A stretch of DNA of 64,000 bases from Rhytidiadelphus loreus (GCA_947034895.1 OX344763.1:50343025-50407024); one strand, 5' to 3'. Shown: positions 1-14,249, counted from the first letter of the stretch. Numbers and translations: made by a program. Notes: generated from the letters alone by a model not told the origin.

Positions 1-1389
1 GTGAAAATGCTATTTGAATAGTGAAATAAATAATGAATCACATTATTTAGTATTAGTTGTGATGACTCCTATAGAAATTAAAGGATAAGATTTTTCAGTA
101 AATGGAATACACTGAAAGTGAACTTTTCACTCTACATATAGATTTTTTATTATGGGAACTTGAATGAAATCGACGATAAATGTAAATTAGGTTTTATCGT
201 AACTATATGTTAATATTGGTACGCTAATCTTTCTTTATAATTGTATTTTTTATCTTTGACTCAAGCTAAACACTATACGAAATTCAATGCAATACATGTG
301 GGAGGATGTGTCACTCCAATTCACCCACACAAAGAGCAATTGACCATGGATGTAATAACAAATTCTAAGGAAAAATTACATGAATGATACAATTTTAAGA
401 GTCTACCTTCGCGGTAACTAAAAAGAACACGTGCTTTATTCAATAAAGTTGCCTATGCAGTTGGAGTGAAACATTATTGGAAGAGAATGCTTGCACATGG
501 CAACAAAAGTCACAATCAATTCTAATTTTTTAATATACTGCGTTAGTAGTCCGAGGGAATCTTTACTTTGTCTTCTATTGACCCTATTAACCTCTAAAAC
601 ACCGTCATTTTTATACTAACAAGAAGACACGTACCAAAAATTAATTGAGTAAGATAAAAGACTTCAAAGTTTACTTTAGACTATTGAATGCAAAACCAAC
701 AAAGCCAAACAAAAGAATCCTCATGAATTTTGACTCAATCATAAAAATAGACTGATTCAATATTTTCCAAAAATATACAAATATAGAAAACAATTTTTAA
801 ACTGAAATCTTTTCGAATGAAGAGCTTTTTTTTAATCTACCTAGACTGCCATTTTAGAAAAACAAAACAAAACATATTCTGCCATAAGTTTTTATGAAAT
901 TCAATATTTCCAAGGAAATAAATAATAGGTGGTTACATTTCATTTGGTCATGAAGTCTACAGGATTGTTCTTAACATGCATTTACAAATTATATATATTA
1001 TTTTCATGTTCACTGTCCCACAAATTTTGAGACGTTGGAAATTTCGGTTTAGGGTACTATCAAACATGGCTCATCATTTTCATACAGTACATGGATACCC
1101 AAAAAAAATTCAAATTCTCAAGAGATATTTTAAACTAGTTCAAAAATAGCAAAATTAAATATAATCAGCCATTTCAATTGGAAAAGCTACTGAATTGCAT
1201 AAAACATAGATAGACATCATGTCCATTAGAAGAGATTTCAGCCCTGCAGAAGACTCTGAGTTATTACAACGTTCCCAAGCACTTCCATGCTGCCAAATCA
1301 ACATGCTGATGTGGTCGGGAGATGACCTCATCGGCAACATATTCTTTAATTATTATTTTTAAATAAAAGCATATAAATAAAAATTATAA

Positions 1390-1640
1390 ATTGCAAATTG
1401 AATTTTTGAATTTTTGAATTTCTAAAATTTTAAAATTTCTAAACTTTAATTTCTGAATTTCTGAAATTTCTGAAATTTTTAAAATTTCTGAATTCTTTAA
1501 ATTTTTGAATTCTTTAAATTTTTAAAATTTCTTAAAATTTCTTTAATTTCTTAAAATTTCTTTAATTTCTTAAAATTTCTTTAATTTCTTAAAATTTTTA
1601 AAATTTCTTAAAATTTTTAAATTATTAAATATTATGGGCA
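1390..1640. repeat. Low-complexity A/T repeat
   Basis: About 250 bp of short runs built from variants of TTTAATTTCTTAAAATTTC and AAATTTCTGAA. The period is irregular, roughly 9 to 20 bp. This is simple-sequence expansion with no coding potential. Confidence 0.85.
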
Positions 1641-4600
1641 ACAGAACAATCTTCATAGAATTTGGATGAAACGGCCTTTTTGAGGCTTGAAAACTCGCTT
1701 AATGCACCTCTCGACATCCTAAGGCATGATTACAAGCATGAATGGCTTCAAATAAGAGCATTATTGTTGTACATTCCAATGATTGAAGGCATTCATTGGT
1801 ACCATTCTATCAATAGGATTCATAATGTAAAAGCAATGGAGCATTCATAGTCATCCTATAATCTCACGCTTTAAGGAATTCTATAGAGTTTGACTGATGG
1901 TTTTCAAGTTGTAAACTATAGAGTTCAACTCATGGTTTTCAAACTTACTATAAACTATAGAGTTTGACTCATGGTTTTCAAATTGTATGTCCAAAACCAA
2001 AAATAAGAAGGTATTAAATAAAATTTGGTCTTGGATTATACATCTTCCGTACGATTATGACATAAGTATTATTTTCCACTTCATTGTCACAACCATTTAT
2101 ACGGTTTTGGGAAGTGCAATGGTCTAAATTATATACAGGGTTTTAACTGAACATGAGTTCTGAGCACCACCTTAAAATTGATTATTATAGTGGTTCAAAA
2201 TTTAATTTGATCATAAATTCTACATGTCCTATACATCTTCTCCAAATTATGTTGCTTCCCCCTCATCTCTTTGGATTTCATTATATATAGTTCCTTGTCA
2301 TAATTATTTTTAGTGAAAGGTTTAAAAAAATTACCGAGATTTGAGATGCTCATTAACCCTTAAAGGACATTCACTATATATTCACCAGAAACGCTCCAAA
2401 ACCGCCATGTCTAGTACAAGTACCAAAATTTTGGTTTTTTTTTTTGGGACATATTTTACCATAGGATTTTGTATTGTGTACTATCAAAATCATGTGGTGG
2501 CAATTTCAAACATTTCGACCAGGTGGATTGCAAGATATAAGCATTCAAATGAACTAACATCTTTTTTTTTACCGGGTCCCTAAGAAAAGAAGGGCAATTG
2601 CATTTCACAAGCTCACATTTTTAATAATAAAATGACGTAAATGGTGGTGCTTCCTTAGATTTGTTTTCTTAGACAAGTTGGCCACATGCTTGAAGAATTC
2701 AGATACTTTGGAATAGTACAACATATAGGAAAAAATTAATAAGTAGTAGAGAATGATTAAAAATACTATATTATTTACAATTTAAATATGGAATTGAAAA
2801 TTTCCAACCCCAATGGTCTAAAAGTTTTAATAATGTATCTACATCCTACGATTTTATTCTTGTCCCAAAATATTGAAAATGGGGTAAGATAAAGGATTTC
2901 AAAGTTTATTTTAGAGTATTAAGTAGGAAATCCAAAATTGCCCCCAAACAAAAAATCCTCATAACTTTTGACTCATTGATCTTAATGTCATGATCCAAAG
3001 CTTGTCCAATATATGAAACTCTAGAAAATCAATTTCAAATTTCTATATATGAAAAAAGTGATTTTTTCTGATGTGCCCAAACTGCCCAGTTATGATAGAA
3101 AGTAACCTATTAGGCTATAACTTTTGATTTGTCTTTCCAAATGTAATGAACTTTGGTGCTTATGAAAGATCTTCTCGCCCCAAATATGAAAATTTCCACT
3201 CGAAGGCACCTACCCAAAATTTCTATACAACCAAAAAACACAGTCAGATCCTTTAGGGGTTACTTAATTTTAACTCTTTTAAATATAGAAGGCTTAGAAG
3301 ACCAAAAGGTTCTAGAAGTCCAAATTTAACAAAAATGGGATAATGCACAACAAGTCGGATTACTCATAATGAACTCATACAGGACCAAGGAAGCTCTACA
3401 GACAATGAAGAACGATACAATGTCATGTTAAAAGTGTTTGTACACATTAACCCATAAAGTACCATTTTCCCTTTGGGAGACTATATGGTCATTGGACCGG
3501 GACCTCGAGTCTCAATATATTACATTATTTTCTAAATGAATTTCTACTTTAATTTCTACATTGTACACATAATATTTAGTAACTTAGTTATTAATATGTA
3601 CATGGGAATCTATGATTTATTCCATTCATATCTATTTCATGAAAATTATGAAAATTATGAACAATATTATTTTTTTAGGATTTTTTTAGGATTTTTTTCT
3701 CACCTCCATTTTTTTATTTGGAAAAAGAAAGTTGTTCACATGGTCAAGTTTTGAAGCTCCAACAACCTCACAATAGACATTGGTGTATTTCAATTCTACC
3801 GTAAAACACAAACAATTTTCTTGAATCTATTTCTTGAATCTATTTTCTATTGAATTTTTTTTTAATGAGTAGAAACATTCATTTGTTTTTTTATAATTTT
3901 TAGTACATCATTAACTTATAATTATCCTTATCACAAAAGATTAGAAAGTCAAAACCAATAGAGCAAAGGTTATAAGTTAAGTTCTGAGGAAGTTGAACAA
4001 GGTGAAATCTATTTCACACAGTCAATCTTATAATAGTCTAATAGAAGTTCCCACGGATAGATATGTGTAAGATACAATTTTGGTCCTTGTTATAGAAATT
4101 GCATTCTATAGTGTTTTTTGGCTGGACAAATGATCCTGGGACTTTGGTGAATAATATTTTCAAGTTGCACTTCAATTTTGTGCTTTGCTAATCTACAAGG
4201 TGATTGTATTTCTAGTACTCTATAATTAGATTTGAACTTAATTTCCTTGAACAACCTTACCACTTAAGCGTAGACCTTACAGTTGCCACGAACTCAAAGC
4301 CCTTAACCCCACAGTACAAAACCTATATCAACCTATAACCTATAACTAAAAGTAGCAGAATAGTATAATTATTAACAAATCTGTCTACTAGAAGTTTTAT
4401 AATGGTGGAAGCTGTACTTTAAGAAAGAATGTAAGAACACCGTCCCTTTATCCAATTTAAATCCCATATTAGCTGTAAAGTACAATGCAAAGTTCCATTC
4501 GCAAATCCATCTAAATTTCTCAAATTTCCATCAAATTCAATCCTCCAAAAAACATCGGTGGACTGACCCATGTCACTGTTCAAAGGTATCTATTTCAATT

Positions 4601-5944
4601 ATCTCAATTGTTATATATTTCTGCAGTAGTTGCGGAAGCATGAGTCCCTGGCAAGTGACATCTATAATTCCTTTTGCCTAAAATAAGGATTGACAAGGTG
4701 TGCTCGCGGCTGCAAAATCGAATCCCATTGGAAAAATTCGAGGTTTGTCGTTGTATTTGTCAAGTCCTGCCTTTGTCATGTCCAAATGAGGTCAGGTTTT
4801 CTAACGAATTTTAGTAAACCTAGTTAGTACTATACTAGTTAATGAAATGAGGTGGCTTTGTGCTAGAACATTCAATTTGACTTTTGACACTATTAGAATA
4901 TATAGCATTCATATACAAGAATCTAGTAGTACTAATTTATGCTAATCCTATTTTTTACTTTGATAATTTGTTATAGGACCACAATATAGTCCAATTGCCA
5001 TCAGAATTGCATGTATTCATTAAATTGAGTACACCTTTGGCGAACTCTAAACTTTATATATAGATTTTTTATTACATAATTATAGATTTTTTATATACTA
5101 TCTATTAGATAGGCCTGTTTTGAGAAGCCAGTGAAACCAAAAGTATGTAATTTTACTTTCATGGCTAGAGGAAGAAGAAGAGCTCTTATTCCGTGTGTTT
5201 TTCAGAATTTTTGCAGTGAAAATGAAATTTTGGCGATTTTATAAGCCAAAAGTGCATCTGTCGCTCATTACGCACGTAGACTGTAGCTGTAAAGAATATA
5301 GAAACTACAGTGAATGGATCAAATGACAACTTCAACTGTTCATGACGCTTTCTAAATCATGCAAAATACATATCAATTCAATTTAACCCTAGAACGTCTA
5401 GATCCATCTTCATAATTGGCTACTTGGGAAAAATCATTATAAAGTACTATTTGGAAGAATATTTTGGACATGATATACAAGTAAAAGTTGTAGATTATGA
5501 ATTTCAGATTCCATCTCTGCGGTTAGATTCACCTATGCTACCATCAATATTTTTTGCAAAATTTTGGAAAAAAAAATTCATAATTTCTTCTTAATTCAAT
5601 TACAAGCAGACTATTATCATTTTTTGAGTAAAACTTGTTGGAATGGATTCCAGATGAAGTTCTCTTCATGGGGTGATTTTTTGAATTTTTTTTGTTCTTA
5701 AAATCTATGACCTCAGTCTTGCAAACTCAGTTTTGAACAAAAATCAATGCAATTTTTGGCTTGATAAACTTTCACATTTATAATTTAAAAAAAATATTAA
5801 CTCTAGTAACACCAAATCCAACCATTAGATAGGACAAAAACTTGACAAAGTATCACCACAAATTAGATGACTTTCATCCAAACAGTGATGAGAAAGAAAA
5901 CTAAATTTCAGTCTGTACATCGTCCAAAAAATGGACGTCGGAGC

Positions 5945-6200
5945 GCTCCAGGGTTAACCCCTAAGTGCCTAAGCCTTTTCAAGTGTGTTTTTCCCATGAA
6001 AAAAGAACATGGGCTTATAGTTATCTCCATTGAAACAAAATGATCTTTTTTCAAAATCTAACCGTACGGATGTTTAAAGAGCTTGCTTATTAGTATGTAC
6101 ACCAATTTTGAGTGCAAAATTCCATAAGAGTTGTGAGATTATAATAAGAGAAATGTACATTTTCTATTTTTAATATGTTGTCCCTCTCCACAATGTTTCA
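5945..6200. repeat. Dispersed repeat, copy 1 (partner near 44.95 kb)
   Basis: Shares an ordered series of matching segments with 44,945-45,205. These include GAAAAAAGAACATGGGCTT, a match around GATGTTTAAA, and a block ending in ATGTTGTCCC. Spacing is preserved while the sequence between has diverged. This indicates an old dispersed repeat family of unknown type. Confidence 0.7.
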
Positions 6201-7130
6201 GAAATTTGCACATAAAAGCTTTTTGGGATTAGAAGTAACATGAACAAGAGCAAATTGTGTTAGCACACTAAAATACCCTTTCAAAAAACTTAATATCACT
6301 TGAAAAGCTATTAAACTCATTACACAATCCACCTTGCAATTGTTGAGATGCAATTTTTTTAATAAGTATAATTCACAAATAACTCCAAATCAAGACTTGC
6401 TTGTTTAAATTTTCAATGGTGAAAATCATGAAAACACTTCACTCTTTCGATTGGGACCATTTTCAAAGCAAATGAATAAGTGAAAGTTTTTAGATCTCAA
6501 ATCAAGTGAAATTGCTGAAAGTTGAAAAATGAAGTAAAATTAGCAAGCTTTACTCTTCCATTAACGGACATAAATGGCTTTGGAGACCTCTCAACACTCA
6601 AATATGTACCTTTTTCAGTGAAAAATGAAAGTTTTGAATAGTAAACCCTAAAAACTGCCCAAAAACAATTTTAAAACGGGCAAACGAATTTAACTGCCCA
6701 CTTCAAAATGAGCCTGAAATTTCAGATCGACCATATATGGTCGATGAGGCAGTTAGGGGTTAAGGTGGGAGCACCCAATATGACACTTGTACCTAATCCC
6801 TGTTCCTAGATGGACATCAAACCGTCCCTGGGCTTTTATTGAATGGTCTTTGACAAGTGTCATAACGTTTTCTCCTCTCTTCACTGTGATTGGGTAAGTG
6901 CTGAATTTGTCAGAATTCAGATTTGGGTCCACGTTCAGGATGGTTCCAGTGGTCTAGAGGATTGAAACTTTGAAAGTCCCAGAAACCTCTTCATTTTTTT
7001 GAACACCACGAAAATGTTAATTTCCTGAAATGTTGTCTCCAAATATGCTGAATTCTTTAAACTGTCAATTTGGAGTGCTTCCACCTTATTAGTTCCAACT
7101 TACAATTAAAAATTACGTTAAAATCGCATT

Positions 7131-8298
7131 AACTACCTTTCACTTCCAGTGTGAGGTTGGCGTCCTCTTTCCTCTTCATCGCATATTATCAGCGATTTTA
7201 GGTTTTCCGGTGTCAAAGTGTATTCCTGCCCTTTTTTTGGGAGACACACAGAAGTTGCGAAGCAACCTTCGGCAGTTCTCCACTGAAGTGTACGGTGATT
7301 TCTCAGCCTTCGTGTTCGACCCGTCGACCTCTCCATTCCGTTTGCTCAGCTTCCTTCATCACCCTGGAAGTGAAAGGTGCTTTTCATTTCGATTGTTTTC
7401 CTCTTGAAAGGCTCGATGTTTGATTTTCAATTTTCGACGGCCTCGTCTATTTGCGCTTTATTGTGGTGAATTTCATGTCTTGCAGCTTTGCGCGTAGCAA
7501 GTTGGGAAGTTCGAATTTCTCCTGCTGGTGGACCTCCACCGAATCGGACCTTGATAATTGGAGGTACGCTTCCATTGATTTTCACTCCATGCATTTCATG
7601 TCGCGTTCGTGCATTGAGACCGATTAGGGTTTAGTCTTGGTACATGCGTAGAAGTCGTTCATTTAGAGGTCCATTGTTTGAATGATTCTTTGATTGCGCT
7701 TGCCTATAGCGTCTTCGCGAATTGCAATTCCCGAGTGATTGAATCGCAAATGGCTAGTAGTACTACGTAGTGGACAGCTTAGATTTCCTTTTCCTAGAAT
7801 TATGAATTCTCGGAATCCGAATTCATGTGATGAGCGCAATTCCTTTTCGTGCTTTCCTTGAACTCATGATCAGTGTAGCCTAAGAATTGGATTCCTGCAT
7901 TCACAATAGTTGAATTCATGCATACAAATTGTGTAGTTCCCCCGATTGTTTATGAGCTTCATTGGAGCGTGCATCATCGACGTGTGAAGATGGTGTCTCA
8001 AAATCCAAAAACATTCTTGATAGTATAGTTCATTCACTTGTTATTTATTCCGAAGCTGCACATGTGTTCATGACCATAGTGAATGACCGGAGTGGTTGGG
8101 CCCCGTATAGGTCAGTGGCGGTGCCCTGACGGGTTTCAATATTAGTATTGTCTTCCACTTAGGGCATCAGTATGGATCAGTGCGCCCGCTCTGAACCTTT
8201 TTGATGCCTCCAAAGTCGCGTTTGTGATTGGTGCCTTTTTCAATTCAGAGCGGGCGCTCTGAACTGAATCGTGAGGTCCACACTGTGCCGGCAATGAG
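7131..8298. other. Leader region of the DUF7869-like element, no gene seen
   Basis: Composition shifts here from AT-rich spacer to a more balanced sequence, suggesting the start of the element that carries the gene at 9.46 kb. The last 140 bp contain irregular GAGCGGGCGC-type palindromes that precede the regular array. I found no supported coding exon or terminal inverted repeat. Confidence 0.4.
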
Positions 8299-8960
8299 TT
8301 CAGGGCGGGCGCCCTAAACCTTTTTTTCGTAGACGTGGACTTAGTCAATTTTCGGTCCAATTCAGTTCAGAGCGCCCGCCCTGATTTGGATTTTCGTGGC
8401 CACGGTCTCCGGCCCCAATCTGTAAAGACCCAGTTCAGAGCGGGCGCCCTAAACCTATTTTTCGCAGACGTGGACTTAGTCCGTTTTCGGTCCGATTCAG
8501 TTCAGAGCGCCCACCCTGATTTGGATTTCCGTGGCCACGGTCTCGCCAATCTGTAAGGACCCAATTCAGAGCGGGCGCCCTAAACCTATTTTTCGCAGAC
8601 GTGGACTTAGTCATTTTTCGGTCCGATTCAGTTCAGAGCGCCCACCCTGATTTGGATTTCCGTTGTCACGGTCTCGCCAATCTGTAAGGACCCAGTTCAG
8701 AGCGGGCGCCCTAAACCTATTTTTCGCAGACGTGGACTTAGTCCGTTTTCGGTCCGATTCAGTTCAAAGTGCCCACCTTGATTTGGATTTCCGTGGCCAC
8801 GGTCTCGCCAATCTGTAAGGACCCAATTCAGAGCGGGCACCCTAAACCTATTTTTCGCAGACGTGGACTTAGTCATTTTTCGGTCCGATTCAGTTCAGAG
8901 CGCCCACCCTGATTTGGATTTCCCTGGCCACGGTCTCGCCAATCAGTAACCTGGATCCAG
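8299..8960. repeat. 131-bp tandem array with GAGCGGGCGC palindromes
   Basis: Five tandem units start at about 8299, 8434, 8565, 8696 and 8827. The period is 131 to 135 bp. Each unit holds two related CpG-rich motifs, TTCAGAGCGGGCGCCCT and its near-complement TTCAGAGCGCCCACCCTGA. These are separated by a conserved spacer containing GCAGACGTGGACTTAGTC. Stray single motifs occur on both sides (about 8170-8280 and 9090-9110). The array lies about 500 bp upstream of the DUF7869-like start codon, so it is a candidate promoter or transposase-binding region. That role is inferred from position only. Confidence 0.85.
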
Positions 8961-9458
8961 TTCTGAGAGGGCGCTCTGAACTGAATTGGAGAGACCAGAG
9001 ACCCGACAGCTTTCTTGGAAACAATTGTGAGTGGGCACTTCAAGCACTGATCCTGTTTATCTTATGTGACACGACCGAGTCTAGTTGTGTTCAGGGCGGG
9101 CGCTCTGATCTGTCGAATCGGTTTATTTCTTCTTGCATTGGCAGTCACCATATTTTTCTGGCCTGTACCCTTGACTGTCTGACATTTCGCTCAGTAGTTA
9201 TGTACATGAAACTTTCTTTTTTATCTTTGTCTTTATGGAATACCGAGATTTGAATTGTTTCTTCAAGAGACTTGATTCGTGCCTATACGTCATCTGATTT
9301 GCCTTCGCGTCTGGCAGCCACGCGTCGGCAATTACTTCGTACAAGCTGTGGGCCCCTGCCAATTCTTTGACATTTCATTCTATGACCGCTTCCATCCTGT
9401 CAACAGCCTTGAGTATATCTTCCACGCGATTCCACTGCAGGAATCTTCGTTGTGGCGT

Positions 9459-12400
9459 ATGACTTCTTCTAGCGAATCCGACGGCGACGAGGTGCAGCGT
9501 TTTTTTATCGAGCCCATCTTGATTTTTCTGTCGTTCGCAAGTCTTCGTTTCGTTTCACTTACATCGTGCAAATGTCATTCGTGAATCCTTCGACGCTCAG
9601 GGTTTCGAAGAATGTGAAGAGGAGGATGTGGACTTGGAGGCAGTTGCCGCGGAGGACGAGGACACTAGTCCCATTCCGGATTGCGAAGGCATTGCCCGCG
9701 ACGGATGGTCTGGTAAGGCCCTACTCGCACGACACGCGGACGGCTCGGACTTTGCGGAAGTGATCATCATCACTGCCGACCCAAACGCTTGCATTGATGG
9801 GAGGAACAAGTTGGGTAAGGACGACATGGGCATTGTTGTACTGGAAGTTCGGAATGGGGACCCCAATGCTGGGGACATGTGTCTGCGTTGGCCTATGCGC
9901 CAAGTGTTTTATCACGGGCAAAATGGGTATGTTAGTATGTACGACCATGCTCGTAAACGAGTTGCTATGGATGAAGAGCTACAGGGAAATCGGAAAAGGA
10001 CAGGTGTTCGGAAGTACCGCTACGATAGGAGAACCCGTGCTGCCGCATTGGTGGATCGGAGGACACAAATGGTGTCGTATGAATCTATCGCAGAGGTTTT
10101 CACAGAACTCTACTGCGACATGGAGTGCATTCGGAAGTTTCGTCCTTCGACGATCCGTATGCTTTGCACGGAAATGCACATGCAGTCCTTTAAAGTCAAG
10201 TCTAGCAAAAATCTGGACGTGCACAAAGCGTTTCATGAAGAAGTTGGAAGGGGGAAGAAGCTTGTCACCGTGGAGGGCATAGACATTTGTCTACGTGCTT
10301 GGCGGATTCTTCACAACATCCTTCTCCGCACGTTTCAAAGATACAAGGCTAGGGCAGATTTCGGCGTCAGAGGTGGTCCTCATGGCAACCTGAAGAGGAC
10401 GAAATTGAGGAGTGCCACTGTTCAGGGTATCGAGACTTTGCGCTCATTACTGGAAGCAGCGGCCGACCACATGCCCCATTTGTCTCGCACGTTGCCTACC
10501 GGCGAAAGGGTGGGCTTAAAAGTTCTTCCATCGGGTACGGAATGGAAGCAGTTCTTGGCGAGTGTGAATGAGGTAGGAATGGGACATGCACTCGGCATCA
10601 CACATGGGTTTCCATTGAGTATGAAAGACAACTCTCGGTCACTTGCTATCGATCAAATGATAGAAGAATGTATGGTCCGTTCATGTCTATTGAAAGTAGG
10701 GACCTAGAACCGTCGAAGTGTAAAGAAGTCCTGAAGTAATTCATAAAGATTTCGGGAAATATGTAACTCCCTGTGTTACAGTTTCCATCCATTTCTCTGA
10801 AAAGGAATAATGTGGGAACATATTTCAGGCACAAGTCACTTTATTGGTTGTCTGGTCGGCTTTGTTTGCAGGCAAACGAGGAACTCGGACTGTCCCCTTT
10901 GTCGCAATCATGCTTTAGTAAAATATGTACAAAACATTTTCCGGAATACGTCATCAAAGGAAGAGGTGACTCGTTTGCGAGATGTAGCATTTGCGACAAC
11001 TTGAAACAATTGAGGGCATCTTTTGCACCTGGGTCAGAGGACTATGGTCGCATCCAAAGGCGTTTTGAGAAGCACTTGTTCTTGCAGGAAGCGTGTCGGC
11101 ATGCCTACTACCGCAGTAGGCAGTTGTCTAGATTACGACCAAAGCAACTGCTATCCATCATGCACGACAAGATGGACCATTCAAAAACAGCATGTCCCGC
11201 ATTGGCGAGGAAAACAAAGGCACTAGATGGATTCATGAAGTTACCCGTGAAGGTGTCAGGAATTTTTGCACACGGACACGGGGATGGCAAGTACGCACAC
11301 TATAATTTGGATGTCTTTAAAAGCGACAGCAACTTCACAGTGGGATCGGTGGCGAAGTTGTTGCGAGATTTGGAGGACCCCCCTGCAAAGTCTTCACGAT
11401 CATTGTTTCGCGGATCCGGTAGCACGCAATTGTATCGGGCGTTGCTGAATGGTAGCGATATCTGTGTGGATGCGTTGGGAGAGATTCCGTTTCCACCTAT
11501 CGAATCCACACCATTGCCACCGGTGTTACACATTCAAATGGACAACTCTTGGAGGGAAAACAAGAACAGATACGTCTTTTGTTTTTGGTCCCTCTTGGTG
11601 GCTAGGCGGATTGTGAAAGAAGTGGTGGTATCCTTCATGATTGTGGGACACACGCACGACGATATGGATGCGTCATTCGGTCGGTGGAGTCAACAACTCC
11701 GCGAAAAGGACCATCCTACTTTGCCGTCGTTGATGGAGTCGTACATGAAAATGGAGCAAGTTCCTTTCATTCCTCACCTGGTAGAAGAAGTGCCCAATTT
11801 CAAAGCTTACGTCAAACCGTTTATTGGGATGAAGAAGCAGCAACTCGTGGGCCACTCCAACGGAAGGCAATACAAATTCTTCATGGATGACAAGGGCTGG
11901 CCAATCATGCAATACAAACTGGCATGTACAGACATCCCGTGGTTGCCCAAAGCGGGATTGAAGTTATGGAAGGAAGATGCAGAGCACAAACCGATCCTTC
12001 CCCAAGGTGATCCGCTGTGCGTAGCTCCAAAGAAAATGACCAACGAAGCAAAGATTTTGCGTGGACTCGATGGATACATCCAACATTGGACGGACATATC
12101 TCAAGACGACGCTCCACTGGAGTACAAGGCCCGACTTGCACACTTGATCATGTACTGGACCGGAGTGAGAAATGCCTTGGGCAGTGGCGCCGAAGAAGAT
12201 CTTCCTCAATCCAATGAATTGAGGCATGGATTTTGGCCTCGAACTCGACAACCCGGGGATCTTATGACGGATTTAATGCAAGATGGAAGGACGCGGGAGG
12301 AGGTCGACATGGATGATCCTTACATTGGCACTCTAGAGGGGAGGCCACCACCAGCATACAACGTGGTCACCGATGTCCGCGAGGGGTTCTACCTCTTTGT

Positions 12401-12752
12401 GAGGCCCGGATTGGATTGTGAAGAGCCCGTGTGGCTAGCTAGGGCAGTTGAAAATCCGCAATTTGATCCAACGGCGGAGCACTTTCGTGAAGTCTTGGTG
12501 CAATGGCACACCCCATGCGGAGCGTCGAAGGACCCTCAACGATTGTATGCAGGCTGGGACACGAAGACCAATTTCAGATGGAGGGTTGATCGTACGGCCG
12601 AGAAGGCTGACTACATTTCTACAAACAATATAATGGCATCGTGGAAACCAAAGAAGAATGATGGGAACAGTTTCATTGCCCCCCGTCAGCAAGTGCAATT
12701 TGCAGTGGATCATTTACGTCGAATTGCAGAGGACGAACAGCGAGGCTCTTGA
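9459..12752 (+). CDS. DUF7869-like, putative DDE transposase-like protein (3 exons)
   Basis: I model three exons: 9459-9491, 9601-10695 and 10782-12752. Both introns are phase 0 with GT...AG ends. The ATG at 9459 is followed by a Ser/Asp/Glu-rich stretch, and the protein would be about 1,032 aa. The N-terminal part is acidic, then basic (GNRKRTGVRKYRY). A possible zinc site (CSIC) lies near residue 444. The C-terminal core has spaced acidic motifs: MHDKMDHS near 505, HIQMDNSWRENKN near 630 and GHTHDDMD near 665. This pattern is typical of the eukaryotic family called DUF7869, which occurs in large repetitive families and looks like a divergent RNase H/DDE nuclease; that reading is inference. 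It has no premature stops, unlike most genes here. A CpG-rich tandem array lies upstream. The first exon and the choice of start are the least certain parts. Confidence 0.72.
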
Positions 12753-13259
12753 TTTTTTTTTTAGGGCGGAGGGCTCTTGGTAAAAAAAATTTTGTTGCTT
12801 ACAATGCTCCCGTGCATTGAAGAAGTCAGTAGAGTGGCAGAAGATGCAAGAAATTGTGCTCATTTGTATGTTCATCGACATTTGTACCCTCCAATTTTTT
12901 TAAGTGAAAAAATCAAGTTCCCGCACAAGTTCTTCCAGGCCCTACTCCAAATTCAATCTTTGCGGTCCTCACGATCCGAAACAATGCAAATCTAAAGATC
13001 TTCTAAAACTTCTGCACATCATGACTCCTAACCAAAATGTAATCCAATGTTTGCTTTCCTTCCATTCTAGAGGTCGACATCTCCCGCGTCCACACTAGGA
13101 AGTATTCATGCAAAACTCTGACAACTATATAAAATTCAAGGCACTTTCTTCCTTAAAAGTCCTACAAAGAAATCCACACCCCTCTGTTTTAGAAATCGCA
13201 CCTCGCCAAACTTCCATGTACAAATGGCACATGGAATACCGCCATTTTAACGAAATTGG
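12753..13259. other. 3' flank of the DUF7869-like gene, nothing recognised
   Basis: About 500 bp with a poly-T run directly after the stop codon and no domain-bearing frame. It probably contains the 3' untranslated region. No terminal repeat of the element was identified here. Confidence 0.4.
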
Positions 13260-13800
13260 CCATTTCTCCTTTTGATTTAATTTATGCAAATCTCAAAGAA
13301 TTACCCTACGGGTGTATATCTTATCAACTATATTTCAAAATATAAAATAAAGTATGGAGATATTTGCAATACATTTTCTATTTAATTTTCTTGATTCTCC
13401 AAACATATTTGTACTCATGAATTATTAACCACCTTCATTTCTAACTTAAAAAATTAGTGGGGAAGGGATTTAAATGAAAACTTTCCCATTTGATTTAATT
13501 TATGCAAATCTCAAAGAATTACCCTATGGGTCTATAATTTATCAAGTGTATTTCAAAATATAAAATAATGCATGAAGATATTTGCAATACCTTCCCCATT
13601 TAATTTTCTTGATTCACCAAGCATCTTTGTACTTATGAATTACTTACCATCTTCACCTCTAATTTAAAATTAGAGGAAAGAGATTTAAATAAAAACTTTC
13701 CCTATGGATTTAAGCAAATCTCAAATAGTCATTCTACAAGTGTATAATTTATCAAATGAATTTCAAAATACAAAAAAATAGATGGATAGATATGTATAAT
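13260..13800. repeat. ~217-bp AT-rich tandem repeat, about 2.5 copies
   Basis: Units begin at about 13,274, 13,492 and 13,707 with GATTTAATTTATGCAAATC or a decayed form. Each continues through TTTCAAAATA and GATATTTGCAATAC to ATTTGTACT. The third unit is truncated and more diverged. There is no coding content. It could be part of a non-autonomous transposon or a small satellite. Confidence 0.8.
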
Positions 13801-14249
13801 CTTTCTTATTTTATTTTATTTCATATTATGTAATCACAATCGAATAAATGATAATGAACCATTGATATATATTTAAAAAAATTGCATGTTTGCAAAACTT
13901 GAGTGTTAAATGGAAGATGACATCTTGTCATAAAATTTATATACTAGAGCGAATTAATAGATCAAACAAAATATTGTCAAATTCAAATTGTCTTATGGAG
14001 AATCCAAAGCAACTAGATTTTTAGAGGAGTTTTCATTTCTAATAAATGAGATTAGGTGTCTAAGGTACAAAATTTGATCTCATCAAGGTCCATTTACTTA
14101 GCTCACCTAACAAAGAAGGTCCACTAATACACCTAGAAAACTAAAACAAAAGTAATTGACTCTAATGAAGCTTTCAATTTCTACGTTCAACACCCACAAA
14201 ATGCGTTCTTCAAGTGACTTTGAGTCTTGGGCAACCTCTCTTAGAAGAG

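Larger units (their letters stand above)
1..7130. other. AT-rich gene-free region
   Basis: No convincing coding region was found on either strand. Open frames here are short, A/T-driven and lack recognisable domains or splice structure. The stretch contains poly-A/T runs and degenerate low-complexity sequence. Part of it (about 5945-6200) is a dispersed repeat that is also present near 44.95 kb. It may be old transposon debris or ordinary spacer; I cannot tell which. Confidence 0.6.

Noticed and set aside
3536..3754. Phe/Tyr-rich 72-codon frame
   Set aside because: Produced by T-rich sequence, with no homology, splice or repeat support.
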